A stretch of DNA of 64,000 nucleotides. It comes from an uncultured Clostridia bacterium. GTDB taxonomy: Bacteria > Bacillota > Clostridia > TANB77 > CAG-508. Below the pieces are notes generated by a model. It had not been told where the DNA came from, did no database searches, and saw nothing but the letters and a program-made list of their open reading frames with translations. The stretch spans positions 75,018 to 139,017 of the forward strand of contig CAKPAW010000003.1 in assembly GCA_934133165.1 (NCBI GenBank), written 5' to 3'. This document shows, one piece after another, positions 23,796 to 31,882 of this stretch (position 1 is the first letter of the stretch; each line of letters starts with the position of its first letter). The position numbers were made by a program, and so were the translations under genes.

Positions 23796-24689
23796 ATGGC
23801 AGAGAGTAAATTAGAAGAAAATGAAGTAAAAGAGACAAAAAAGAGAGGTAGACCAAAAAAGGAAGAAGGCACAAACAATGAGGAATTAAAAAAAGAAACA
23901 AAGAAAAATACAAAAGCATCTAATAAAGTAAAAACAAAGTTAACTACCACAGAAGGCAAAGGCAAAACAATAGAAAAGAAAATAGCTACTAAAAAGAAAA
24001 GTACTTCTACAAAAAAAGCCGTTTCTAAAATAGAAGAAGAGACAAAAACATCTAAAGCAAAAACTGCTACAAAGACAACTGCTAAAAAAGAAACTATGCC
24101 TAAAAAAACAGCGAAAACTGCAAAGAAAAAAATAGAAGAGCCAGAAGTAGTTCTAAAAGAAGAAAAGAAAGAAAAAGAACTAGTAGTAAAAAAAGATATA
24201 TCAATAGATGACGAAAAATTAGAAAAAATACAAAAAGAAATAAATAAACAAACTAAACTATCAAAAGACGAGAAGAAAAAAATAAACAAAAAGATATTCC
24301 AAAACATAGTAATGGCAATAGGAATAGTAGTTTATTTTATATTTATAAATTTAGGATTTAATAACATAGAAGAAAGTACATATTTAACAGATTTAAAAGT
24401 ATTTGGAGCAGTAGCGATAGGAATAACAATAATTCTATTTGAAAAAGCATATAAAAAAGATAGTGGGGAACTTACTATATATGGAATAGAAATGCTAATA
24501 ATTGCAATATGTACTCTTTTAACAAATTATATATATAAATTTCATTATTCTAAATATATGTATATAATAACAAGTATAGCAATGTTATTTGCAGTTTACT
24601 ATGTTGGAAAATCAATTGTTATATATGTAAAAATGAAAAATAAAGCACTAAAAAAAGCAAGTGATATTCATAAAATAGTAAGAAAGTAG
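23796..24689 (+). CDS. Lysine-rich, AT-hook-containing membrane protein, unknown
   Basis: No characterised family is recognised. The first about 165 of 297 residues are a highly basic, low-complexity Lys/Thr/Ala region with an AT-hook-like core (KKRGRPKKE, residues 13-21) and histone-H1-like repeats (TKKAVSKIEEE, AKKETMPKKTAKTAKKK). The C-terminal part has four hydrophobic segments at about 168-190, 204-222, 230-252 and 255-278. A DNA-binding cytoplasmic tail tethered to the membrane is a reasonable inference. It sits 14 bases after rsmE and 11 before yicC, so it is in the operon. Confidence 0.6.
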   Translation: MAESKLEENEVKETKKRGRPKKEEGTNNEELKKETKKNTKASNKVKTKLTTTEGKGKTIEKKIATKKKSTSTKKAVSKIEEETKTSKAKTATKTTAKKETMPKKTAKTAKKKIEEPEVVLKEEKKEKELVVKKDISIDDEKLEKIQKEINKQTKLSKDEKKKINKKIFQNIVMAIGIVVYFIFINLGFNNIEESTYLTDLKVFGAVAIGITIILFEKAYKKDSGELTIYGIEMLIIAICTLLTNYIYKFHYSKYMYIITSIAMLFAVYYVGKSIVIYVKMKNKALKKASDIHKIVRK

Positions 24690-24700
24690 GAAAATAAATA

Positions 24701-25576
24701 ATGAGAAGTATGACAGGCTTTGGAAGAGCCAAGTTAGAAAAGAATAATAGAATTTATAGTATAGAAATAAAATCAGTAAATCATAAATATAGTGATATTT
24801 CTATAAAACTTCCTAGAAGTTTAAACTATTTAGAAGATAGTATAAAAAAGCAAATTAGTTCAAAAGTTGCAAGGGGAAAAATAGATGTATTTGTAACTTT
24901 TGAAAACTATAGTGAGCAAGGAAAAGAAGTTGTAATAAATGAAGAGCTAGTGAAAGAATATATGGAAAAGTTTAAATTATTAGCAGAGAAAAATAATTTA
25001 AGTATGAATATACCAGTAACAGAAATTACAAAACTTCCAGATGTATTAACTTTAAAAGAAACAGAAGAGGAAGAAGACACAATACAAAATGAATTACTAG
25101 AGTGTTTAGAACAAGCAATAAACAATTTTGTAGAAATGAGAACAATAGAAGGAAACAAAATCAAAGAAGATTTGAAAGCTAGAATAGATAAAGTAGAATG
25201 TGACGTTCAAAAAATTTCTGAATATTCTACTAGACTTGTACAAGAATATGTAGTAAAATTAGAAGAGAGAATAAAAGAAATATTAAAAACTGATGTAGTA
25301 GATCAATCAAGATTAGCTATGGAGGTAGTGTTATTTGCAGATAAATGTTCAGTAGAAGAAGAACTAACAAGATTAAAAAGCCATATAGAGCAATTTAGAA
25401 CATTAATAAATAGCGAAGGCACTATTGGAAAGAAAATAGACTTTTTACTTCAAGAAATGAATAGAGAAACTAATACAATGGGTTCTAAATCAGGAAATCT
25501 AGACATAACAAATTTAGTAGTTAATATAAAAACAGAACTAGAAGACATTAGAGAGCAAATACAAAATATAGAATAG
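24701..25576 (+). CDS. YicC/YloC-family endoribonuclease
   Basis: A member of the YicC family, shown in E. coli and B. subtilis to be a ribonuclease. It begins MRSMTGFGRAKLE, the invariant family start, and ends with the DUF1732 region containing RLKSHIEQFRTLI, GKKIDFLLQEMNRETNTMGSKS. At 291 residues it is full length. Its place before remA matches the yloC-remA order of B. subtilis. Confidence 0.93.
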   Translation: MRSMTGFGRAKLEKNNRIYSIEIKSVNHKYSDISIKLPRSLNYLEDSIKKQISSKVARGKIDVFVTFENYSEQGKEVVINEELVKEYMEKFKLLAEKNNLSMNIPVTEITKLPDVLTLKETEEEEDTIQNELLECLEQAINNFVEMRTIEGNKIKEDLKARIDKVECDVQKISEYSTRLVQEYVVKLEERIKEILKTDVVDQSRLAMEVVLFADKCSVEEELTRLKSHIEQFRTLINSEGTIGKKIDFLLQEMNRETNTMGSKSGNLDITNLVVNIKTELEDIREQIQNIE

Positions 25577-25589
25577 GAGGAAATTTCAA

Positions 25590-25844
25590 ATGCAATTAAT
25601 TAATATAGGATTTGGAAATATCGTATCAGCCAACAGAATTATTGCTATTGTTAGTCCGGACTCAGCACCAATAAAAAGAATAGTGCAAGAAGCAAAAGAT
25701 AATGGAAATGCAGTAGATGCAACTTATGGAAGAAGAACAAGAGCCGTAATTATAATGGATTCAGGACATGTTATTTTATCTGCAGTACAACCAGAAACAG
25801 TAGCAGGAAGATTAGATAAAGATGATGAAACAGAAGAACAATAA
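25590..25844 (+). CDS. remA: RemA-family DNA-binding regulator (DUF370)
   Basis: RemA is a small DNA-binding protein that activates biofilm-matrix and osmoprotection genes in B. subtilis. The 84-residue product has the conserved start MQLINIGFGNIVSANRIIAI and the motif YGRRTRAVIIMDSGHVILSA. AGGAGG precedes the start and the gene follows yicC by 13 bases. Its regulon in this organism is unknown. Confidence 0.92.
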   Translation: MQLINIGFGNIVSANRIIAIVSPDSAPIKRIVQEAKDNGNAVDATYGRRTRAVIIMDSGHVILSAVQPETVAGRLDKDDETEEQ

Positions 25845-25865
25845 AGTGAAAGGGGTAATTTAATT

Positions 25866-26060
25866 ATGATGGTAAAACCAACAACAGCTGAATTATTAGC
25901 AAAAACAAATGATAATAAATTTAGACTAGTAATTGCAACTGCAAAAAGAGCAAGACAAATAGCAAGTGGAAGTAAGCCTTTAACAGAGGTTAAAGAAGAT
26001 GCACCAGTTACAATAGCTGCAAATGAAATAGCAGAAGGTAAAGTAGAAATAGAAAAATAA
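25866..26060 (+). CDS. rpoZ: RNA polymerase omega subunit
   Basis: Omega assists assembly of RNA polymerase by chaperoning beta-prime. The 64-residue product shows the RpoZ pattern KFRLVIATAKRARQIASG followed by PVTIAANEIAEGKVEI. Two adjacent ATGs (25866, 25869) are possible, both after GAAAGGGG. The usual Firmicutes order is remA-gmk-rpoZ; here rpoZ comes before gmk. Confidence 0.9.
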   Translation: MMVKPTTAELLAKTNDNKFRLVIATAKRARQIASGSKPLTEVKEDAPVTIAANEIAEGKVEIEK

Positions 26061-26075
26061 AAAACCAGAATCAAG

Positions 26076-26208
26076 ATTTTGTACGTAGTGTAAACTGCTA
26101 CAAAATCTAATTTCTGCCATATTTATCTTCTACAGAAAGTTATCATACCATGATAACTTTTCTAGAATATAAAAAATAAGGCATGTACAAAATGAAACAT
26201 GCCTTAAA
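26076..26208 (+). terminator. Hairpin-rich gap between rpoZ and gmk
   Basis: Three successive inverted repeats: AGATTTTGTA with TACAAAATCT (26076-26106), AAAGTTATCAT with ATGATAACTTT (26136-26160), and AAGGCATGT with ACATGCCTT (26178-26205). The second and third are followed by T-containing runs and could terminate or attenuate transcription into gmk. Confidence 0.55.
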
Positions 26209-26264
26209 ATTATTTATATTGTACGCAAATTGTTAACAATAGTTTTGTAAAGAAAGGAAAAGAT

Positions 26265-26840
26265 ATGTTAGTATTATTATCAGGAGTATCAGGAGCTGGA
26301 AAAGATACAATAAAAAAAGAATTAATAAAAAGAATGGAAAATGTAGAATCTCTTCCATCATATACTACAAGACCAATGAGACCAGGAGATATAGAAGGAG
26401 CAACATATAATTTCATAACAACAGAAGAATTTGAAAACATGATAAAAAATAATGAATTTTATGAATATAATGTTCATCATGAACATTATTATGGAACATC
26501 AAGGAAATTGATGAATGAAAAAATAAAGAGTGGAAAGATAATTGTTAAAGATATAGATGTAAATGGAGTAGAAAATTTAATAAATTTATTAAAAGAAGAT
26601 ACAAAAGTCGTAACTATATTTTTAAGAGTTCCAAAAGAGATTCTAATGAAAAGACTACAAAATAGAGTAGATAAACCAGATTTAAAAGAAATAACATTAA
26701 GATTAAACAGATTTGACTATGAAGAATCTAGAATTGGAATGTATGATTATGTTATAAAGAATAATAATTTGGAAAAAAGTGTACAAATAATTCAAACTAT
26801 TATAGAAAATGAAAGCAAATTAAAAGAAACTGAATTTTAA
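26265..26840 (+). CDS. gmk: Guanylate kinase
   Basis: Phosphorylates GMP to GDP using ATP. The 191-residue protein has the P-loop SGVSGAGKDT (about 6-15), the GMP-binding segment SYTTRPMRPGDIEGATYNFI, and the lid region RLQNRVDKPDLKEITLRLNR. The P-loop ends GKDT where most Gmk proteins have GKGT or GKST. AGAAAGGA precedes the start. It is separated from rpoZ by a hairpin-rich gap, so it may be a separate unit. Confidence 0.94.
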   Translation: MLVLLSGVSGAGKDTIKKELIKRMENVESLPSYTTRPMRPGDIEGATYNFITTEEFENMIKNNEFYEYNVHHEHYYGTSRKLMNEKIKSGKIIVKDIDVNGVENLINLLKEDTKVVTIFLRVPKEILMKRLQNRVDKPDLKEITLRLNRFDYEESRIGMYDYVIKNNNLEKSVQIIQTIIENESKLKETEF

Positions 26841-26903
26841 AAAAATATAAAATTTGTATAAGAATAAAAGATTTGAAGTGCTATAATAATACCAAAAAAG
26901 AGG

Positions 26904-26936
26904 AAGCGGAATGTTTAGTAAACATTCCGCTTTTTC
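26904..26936. terminator. Strong bidirectional terminator after gmk
   Basis: AAGCGGAATGTTT (26904-26916) pairs perfectly with AAACATTCCGCTT (26920-26932) around 3 bases, followed by TTT. It separates gmk from the converging minus-strand gene. Confidence 0.85.
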
Positions 26937-26946
26937 AGGTAATGCC

Positions 26947-27189
26947 CTAAAAAGAAGTAAATACAACTTTATTTTCAGGGTGGTTGGGGTTTTCAGGGTT
27001 CACAGAAGCCATAAAAACATTCCTGGGAATCTGACCATAATGCTGCCCAATATAGCTAGCGATAGCTTCCGGTGTTTTTAAGGTTTCAAATGCATGTCTT
27101 ATACAGCCAACAATTGAATCTGATGAAATAAAATTAACACCTTCAACAATTACAACATTACCTTTGTTTGTCCGAATCTTTTTGCTCAT
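26947..27189 (-). CDS. Orphan 80-residue protein, unknown
   Basis: No family recognised. The start at 27189 is supported by AGGAGG nine bases upstream. The small soluble product (SKKIRTNKGNVVIVEGVNF, then GCIRHAFETLKTPEAIASYIG and PENPNHPENKV) is not low-complexity. Base and codon use differ from the neighbours: GC-richer codons such as CTG, ACC and CCG, and a CGG Arg at codon 6 (27174-27172), which ordinary genes here never use in frame. Transfer from another genome is likely. It is divergent from the gene at 27368 and both have their own sigma-A promoters. Confidence 0.65.
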   Translation of the reverse strand: MSKKIRTNKGNVVIVEGVNFISSDSIVGCIRHAFETLKTPEAIASYIGQHYGQIPRNVFMASVNPENPNHPENKVVFTSF

Positions 27190-27232
27190 AAAATAAGTCC
27201 TCCTAAAGAAATATATTAATGAATCTATATAC

Positions 27233-27261
27233 ATAATACCATAAATTTACAAAAAAATCAA
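27233..27261 (-). promoter_or_regulatory. Promoter for the minus-strand orphan gene
   Basis: Minus strand TTGATT (27256-27261), 17-base spacer, TATTAT (27233-27238) with an upstream TGG. Confidence 0.6.
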
Positions 27262-27268
27262 TAAATAA

Positions 27269-27297
27269 TTGACATAAAATTAAAAAAATAGTATAAT
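27269..27297 (+). promoter_or_regulatory. Consensus sigma-A promoter for the orphan gene at 27368
   Basis: TTGACA (27269-27274), 17-base spacer, TATAAT (27292-27297). It is back to back with the divergent promoter at 27233-27261. Confidence 0.85.
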
Positions 27298-27367
27298 AAG
27301 AATGTAACTTAAGTAAATTTGCCTAATTAACTAAAATAGGCACCCTTAAAAACAGGAGGAAAGAGTT

Positions 27368-27580
27368 ATGAGAATGCTTGATCTTGATGTGGATGATATG
27401 AAAGAATTATCAGAAATAACAGAGAAAGAAGCACTTGAATTTCTCGAAATAGGTGAACAGATTGTTTGCCGTACAAACAGCAGAGATTTCCGTGAACTCT
27501 CCAAAGTAGAGGAATTGCAAAGGTTATCAAAACTTAAAGAAGAAGGAATCTACAACCATTTGGAATTCTACGTAAAATGA
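27368..27580 (+). CDS. Orphan 70-residue acidic protein, unknown
   Basis: No family recognised. A small, helical, Glu/Leu-rich protein (ELSEITEKEALEFLEIG, FRELSKVEELQRLSKL). AGGAGG lies 8 bases before the start and a consensus promoter 70 bases upstream. Codon use (CTC, CGT, CTT, GCC) is less AT-biased than in the neighbours, as in the divergent gene at 26947-27189, suggesting that the pair arrived together. It is followed by its own terminator, so it forms a monocistronic unit. Confidence 0.6.
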   Translation: MRMLDLDVDDMKELSEITEKEALEFLEIGEQIVCRTNSRDFRELSKVEELQRLSKLKEEGIYNHLEFYVK

Positions 27581-27633
27581 CATTAAATTTAAAAACTGAA
27601 TAGGGGAGATTACATGGAAATATTCTCAGGATA

Positions 27634-27666
27634 AAATCCAGTTTCTATAAAGAAGCTGGATTTTTC
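27634..27666 (+). terminator. Terminator after the orphan gene at 27368
   Basis: AAATCCAG (27634-27641) pairs with CTGGATTT (27656-27663), with an internal TTTCT/AGAAG extension, then TTTCTTG. Confidence 0.75.
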
Positions 27667-27695
27667 TTGTATAAAATTTATTTTTTTGATATACT
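27667..27695 (+). promoter_or_regulatory. Promoter for priA
   Basis: TTGTAT (27667-27672), 17-base spacer, TATACT (27690-27695). Confidence 0.6.
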
Positions 27696-27757
27696 ATTAC
27701 CAAGCGAGAAATTTATAACTAATAAAAGAAAAAAGTATTAGAAAAAGGAGAAAAAAC

Positions 27758-29999
27758 ATGATTGCAGAAGTTATATTAAACTCAAATGCAAAAGATTTAG
27801 ATAAAACATTTGACTATGAAGTGCCAGAAGAAATGAAAAAAAAAGTGAGCTTGGGCAGTCGTGTATTAGTTCCTTTTGGATATAGAAAACAAGTAGAAGA
27901 AGGCTTTATAATCTCATTAAAAGAAAATTCAGAATATAAAACAAAGCAAATAGTAAAAGTAGAAGAAAATCCATTTTTAAATGAAGAAAAAATAAAGCTT
28001 GCAAAGTGGATTTCAAAAAGATATTTTGCAAATTTATCAGATAGTTTAAAATTGATGTTACCACCTGGAACAACAACAAGAAACTTTGAAAATAGAATAA
28101 AAGAAAAAACAAATCAATTTGTATTTTTGAAAAAGACCGAAGATGAGATAGAATTTGAAATAGAAACCAAAAAGCTAAAATCAGAAAAACAAATAAGAAT
28201 ACTTAAATTTTTATTAGAAAATGATAGTGTTCTAGTAAGTGATTTAGAAATATTTACAGATACATCTAGAGCAATAATAAAAACTTTAGAAAAAAATGGA
28301 TATATAGAAATTTTAGAAAAAAGAGTAAACAGAAATCCATTTATACATAAAGTTGTGAAAAAAACAGAAAAACTAACATTTACAGAAGAACAACAAAATG
28401 CTTATTCAAAAATAGAAGAAGCAATAGATGACCAAATGAACACAGAGTTTTTAATTTTTGGAGTAACAGGTTCAGGAAAAACAGAAATATACTTACAAAC
28501 AATAGAAAAAGTTTTAAAACAAGGAAAATCTAGCATAATGTTAGTGCCAGAAATTTCACTTACACCACAAATGGTAGATAGATTTATAGAAAGATTTGGT
28601 CAAGAAAAAATAGCAGTATTGCATAGCAAATTGTCTGTAGGAGAAAGATTTGATGCTTGGAATAGAATAGTAAAAGGTGAAGCAAGTATCATAATAGGAG
28701 CGCGTTCGGCAATATTTGCACCAGTGAAAAATATAGGTGTAATTATAATAGACGAAGAGCATGACTCATCATATATGTCTGAAATGACGCCCAAATACAA
28801 TGCAAAAGAAGTTGCTAAATTTATAGCAAAAGAAAATTCATGTCCTTTAATATTAGGAAGCGCAACACCAGATATGAAGACATATAAGAAAGCACAAGAG
28901 GGAGAAATAGAACTTTTAGAATTAACAAAAAGAGCTAATAATTCAAGTCTGCCAAAAGTAGAAATAGTAGACTTAAGAGAAGAACTTGCAAACCGGAAAC
29001 CATTCAATGATTAGTAAAAAACTTCAGGAAGAAATACAAAAAAATATAGAAAACAAACAACAAACCATTTTATTTTTAAACAGGAGAGGGTATTCTACAT
29101 TCATAATGTGCAGAGATTGTGGTTATACTATAAAATGTAAAAATTGCAACATAACAATGACATATCATTTAAAACAAAACAAATTAAAGTGTCATTATTG
29201 TGGATATGAAGAAGAGCCAGTAACAACATGTCCAGAGTGTAAAAGTACTAATATAAGATATTTTGGAACAGGTACACAAAAATTAGAAGAAGAGGTAAAA
29301 AAGCTATTTTCAAATGCTACTACAATAAGAATGGATGTAGATACAGTAACTAAAAAGAATTCACATGAAGAAATACTAAACAAATTCAAAAATGAAAATA
29401 TAGATATTTTAATAGGAACACAAATGGTAGTAAAAGGGCATCACTTCCCAAAAGTAAGTTTAGTAGGAGTTATAGCAGCAGATAGTTCACTAAATATAGA
29501 AGACTTTAGAGCCAATGAAAGAACCTTTCAAATACTAACACAAGTAGCAGGAAGAGCAGGAAGAGAAGGATTGGAAGGAAGAGTAATAATTCAAACTTAC
29601 AATCCAGATAGCATAGCAGTAGAACTTGCACAAAAACAAGACTACAAAGCATTTTATGAAAGTGAAATAGGGATAAGAAAACAGTTGAAATATCCACCAT
29701 TTTGCGATATAATAGTAATTGGATTAAGTGGAGAAAAAGAACAAGAAGTAATAAAAGAGGCAAAGAAAATACATAAGTACTTAAAAGAACGAATAATCAC
29801 AGAAAAAATAGGGGTTTTGCTTTATAGTCCAGTTCCAGCACCAATAGACAAAATAAAAAATAAATACAGATACAGAATGATAATAAAATGCCTATACAAT
29901 AATCAGATAAACGAGTTACTGGAACAAACAATAAAAGCAAACGAACTAAAAAAAGATGTACGACTATCTATAGAAATAAACCCACAAAATATGATGTGA
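27758..29999 (+). CDS. priA: Primosomal helicase PriA, with a +1 frameshift
   Basis: PriA reloads DnaB at stalled forks. Two reading frames together give a complete 746-residue PriA. The first (27758 to a stop at 29012-29014) covers the DNA-binding domain, Walker A FGVTGSGKTE and DEEHDSSY. The second carries the zinc cysteines (CRDCGYTIKCKNC, CHYCGY, CPEC), GTQMVVKGHHFP and QVAGRAGR. They join at LAN/GNHSMISKK, where one extra C stands before GGA: AAC CGGA AAC (28994-28997). Removing that C restores the frame and the conserved Gly. The intact second half argues against decay. Either programmed +1 shifting or a sequence error must be assumed. SD AAAAGGAG. Confidence 0.9.
28994..28997 (+). other. 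+1 frameshift site CGGA in priA
   Basis: Zero-frame codons are GCA AAC CGG AAA CCA TTC AAT GAT TAG. Skipping the C gives GCA AAC GGA AAC CAT TCA ATG, the conserved ANGNHSM of PriA. Confidence 0.8.
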
Positions 30000-30044
30000 C
30001 GCATTGGGGACGTTTCATTTTGACGCATCTGTCCCTTTTGCTTC
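29998..30044 (+). repeat. GACGC-type REP-like element after priA
   Basis: Starts GACGCATTGGGGACGTTTC and continues with GACGCATCTGTCCCTTTTGC. The TGA stop of priA (29997-29999) overlaps its first bases. Confidence 0.88.
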
Positions 30045-30065
30045 ACTAAATAATTAGAAAATAGT

Positions 30066-30110
30066 GCATTAGGGACTTTATGACGCAAAAAGAAACGTCC
30101 CTAATGCGTC
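30066..30110 (-). repeat. Inverted GACGC-type REP-like element before def
   Basis: Reverse orientation copy with GACGCAAAAAGAAACGTCCC and flanking GCATTAGGGAC (30066-30076) pairing with GTCCCTAATGC (30097-30107). With 29998-30044 it forms a second REP doublet. Confidence 0.88.
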
Positions 30111-30136
30111 AAAAGTAAGAAAAGAGGGAGTAATAA

Positions 30137-30619
30137 ATGGCAATTAGAAATATAAGAGAAGAAGGAGACGAAATTCTAAAAAAGAAATCAAGAGAAATTG
30201 AAGAAATAGACGATAGAATATTAGAACTATTAGACGATATGGTAGAAACAATGCATAAGTACAATGGAGTAGGTTTAGCTGCTGTACAAGTTGGCGTATT
30301 AAAAAGAGCAATAGTAATAGATTTATATGATGACAAAGGACCAATAAAATTGATAAATCCTGTTATTATTAAAGAAGAAGGAGAACAAGAAGTGGAAGAA
30401 GGATGCTTAAGTTTTCCAAACAAATATGCAAAATTGATAAGACCAGCAAAAGTAACAGTAGAAGCATTAAACGAAAAAGGTAAAAAAGTAAAGATAAATG
30501 CAAAAGAATTGTTAGCACAAGCATTATCACACGAAATAGACCACTTAAATGGCATTGTCTTTGTAGATAAAATGATACCAGGAACTTTAGAATATGTAGA
30601 GCCAAAAGAAGAAAAATAA
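30137..30619 (+). CDS. def: Peptide deformylase
   Basis: Removes the formyl group from nascent N-termini. The 160-residue protein has all three motifs: GVGLAAVQVG (motif 1), EEGCLSFP (motif 2 with the metal Cys) and QALSHEIDHLNG (motif 3 with HExxH). GAGGGAG precedes the start. It lies between priA and fmt as in B. subtilis; a REP doublet separates it from priA. Confidence 0.96.
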   Translation: MAIRNIREEGDEILKKKSREIEEIDDRILELLDDMVETMHKYNGVGLAAVQVGVLKRAIVIDLYDDKGPIKLINPVIIKEEGEQEVEEGCLSFPNKYAKLIRPAKVTVEALNEKGKKVKINAKELLAQALSHEIDHLNGIVFVDKMIPGTLEYVEPKEEK

Positions 30620-30683
30620 ATACCTGTATTTGGGGATGGAGCAAAAAAACAGGTAAAAAAATTAAAATAAAATTTAAGAGGAG

Positions 30684-30725
30684 TGTCCCGTATGTTCCGA
30701 AATTGGAACGAAAAGGACCGTCCCT
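30684..30725 (+). repeat. Variant REP-like hairpin upstream of fmt
   Basis: GTCCCGTATGTTCCGAAATT, then GGAACGAAAAGGACCGTCCC. It contains TTCC and GGAA dyads and ends in CCGTCCC like the element at 47170-47229. An upstream in-frame ATG (30683) falls on it but the real fmt start lies beyond. Confidence 0.6.
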
Positions 30726-30745
30726 ACTGTTTGGAGGAGGAAATT

Positions 30746-31732
30746 ATGCTAAATATACTATTTATGGGAACACCAGATTTTGCACAAGAATCTTTAAAGT
30801 GTTTAGTAGAAGAAAATTACAATATAATAGGTGTTGTTACAAACCCAGATAGACCAAAAGGAAGGGGTATGAAAATGATTGCCTCTCCTGTAAAAGAATA
30901 TGCATTAGAAAAAGGATTAGATGTGTATCAACCTGAAAAAGTAAGAAAAAACGTAGAATTTATAGATAAAATAAAAGAATTAAATCCAGATATTATCTGT
31001 GTTGTAGCTTACGGAAAAATACTTCCAAAAGAAATATTAGACATTCCAAAGTATGGATGTATAAATGTACACGCGTCAATTCTTCCAAAGTATAGAGGAG
31101 CAGCACCAATACAATGGGCTGTTTTAAATGGGGATAAAGTAACTGGTGTAACAACTATGTATATGGATGTAGGAATGGACACAGGAGATACAATTTTAGT
31201 AGAAGAAACAAATATAGGTAAAGATGAAACAACTGGAGAATTATGGAATAGACTTTCTAAAATAGGAGGAAATCTTTTAGTTAAAACTTTAAAACAAATA
31301 GAAGAAGGAACTGCACCAAGGAAAAAACAGGCAGAAGACTTTACAATGGCTCCAATGCTAAATAAAGAAATGTCAAAAATTGATTGGGAAAATAAAACAG
31401 CAGAGGAAATTCATAATTTAGTAAGAGGATTAAATCCAATAATGGGAGCTTATACATTTTTAAATGATAAGAAAATAAAAATATGGAAAACTAAAGTAAG
31501 AGAAGAAAACGAATTATTAGAATTATTTCCAGAATTAGGAGAATATTTCTTTAAAGTAAAGGATTTAATGCCAGGAACTATAATGTTTGCTTCAAACAAA
31601 AAAGGTTTATTTGTTAAAGCAAACGAAGGAATTATAGAAATAATAGAAATTCAAGGTGAAAACGCTAGAAAAATGCCAGTAGGAGATTTTTTAAGAGGAA
31701 ATGAAATAATGGCAGGAGAAATGTTTGAATAA
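30746..31732 (+). CDS. fmt: Methionyl-tRNA formyltransferase
   Basis: Formylates initiator Met-tRNA using 10-formyl-tetrahydrofolate. Start at 30746 is set by GGAGGAGG five bases upstream; the 328-residue protein starts MLNILFMGTPDFA as is usual. The catalytic segment INVHASILPKYRGAAPIQWA, with the family Asn and His, and the later DTGDTILVEE are intact; the C-terminal domain continues to KMPVGDFLRGN. rsmB, the usual next gene, is absent. The nearby fhs gene supplies the formyl donor. Confidence 0.95.
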   Translation: MLNILFMGTPDFAQESLKCLVEENYNIIGVVTNPDRPKGRGMKMIASPVKEYALEKGLDVYQPEKVRKNVEFIDKIKELNPDIICVVAYGKILPKEILDIPKYGCINVHASILPKYRGAAPIQWAVLNGDKVTGVTTMYMDVGMDTGDTILVEETNIGKDETTGELWNRLSKIGGNLLVKTLKQIEEGTAPRKKQAEDFTMAPMLNKEMSKIDWENKTAEEIHNLVRGLNPIMGAYTFLNDKKIKIWKTKVREENELLELFPELGEYFFKVKDLMPGTIMFASNKKGLFVKANEGIIEIIEIQGENARKMPVGDFLRGNEIMAGEMFE

Positions 31733-31801
31733 ATTTTTTATTAAATAACTAAAAATAATTAGTTAAATATTAATTGAAGAAATAATATAGTAAAGCAAAA
31801 A

Positions 31802-31846
31802 AAAGAATTCCTGTATGATATAAGTCATATAAGAATTCTTTTTTTG
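31802..31846. terminator. Terminator between fmt and the minus-strand bactofilin-like gene
   Basis: AAAGAATTC (31802-31810) pairs with GAATTCTTT (31833-31841), with inner pairing, then TTTTT. A-rich flanks allow bidirectional use. Confidence 0.75.
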
Positions 31847-31882
31847 TTGTTTTTACTTTTGAAACCTTACGAGAGTCAAAAA

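Noticed and set aside
23759..24307. Minus-strand ORF of 182 codons rich in Phe and Ser
   Set aside because: It is the antisense shadow of the Lys-rich gene at 23796; composition mirrors AAA/AAG codons and there is no SD.
30683..30745. Longer N-terminus for Fmt
   Set aside because: The added residues come from a REP-like hairpin, and GGAGGAGG directly precedes the canonical start at 30746.
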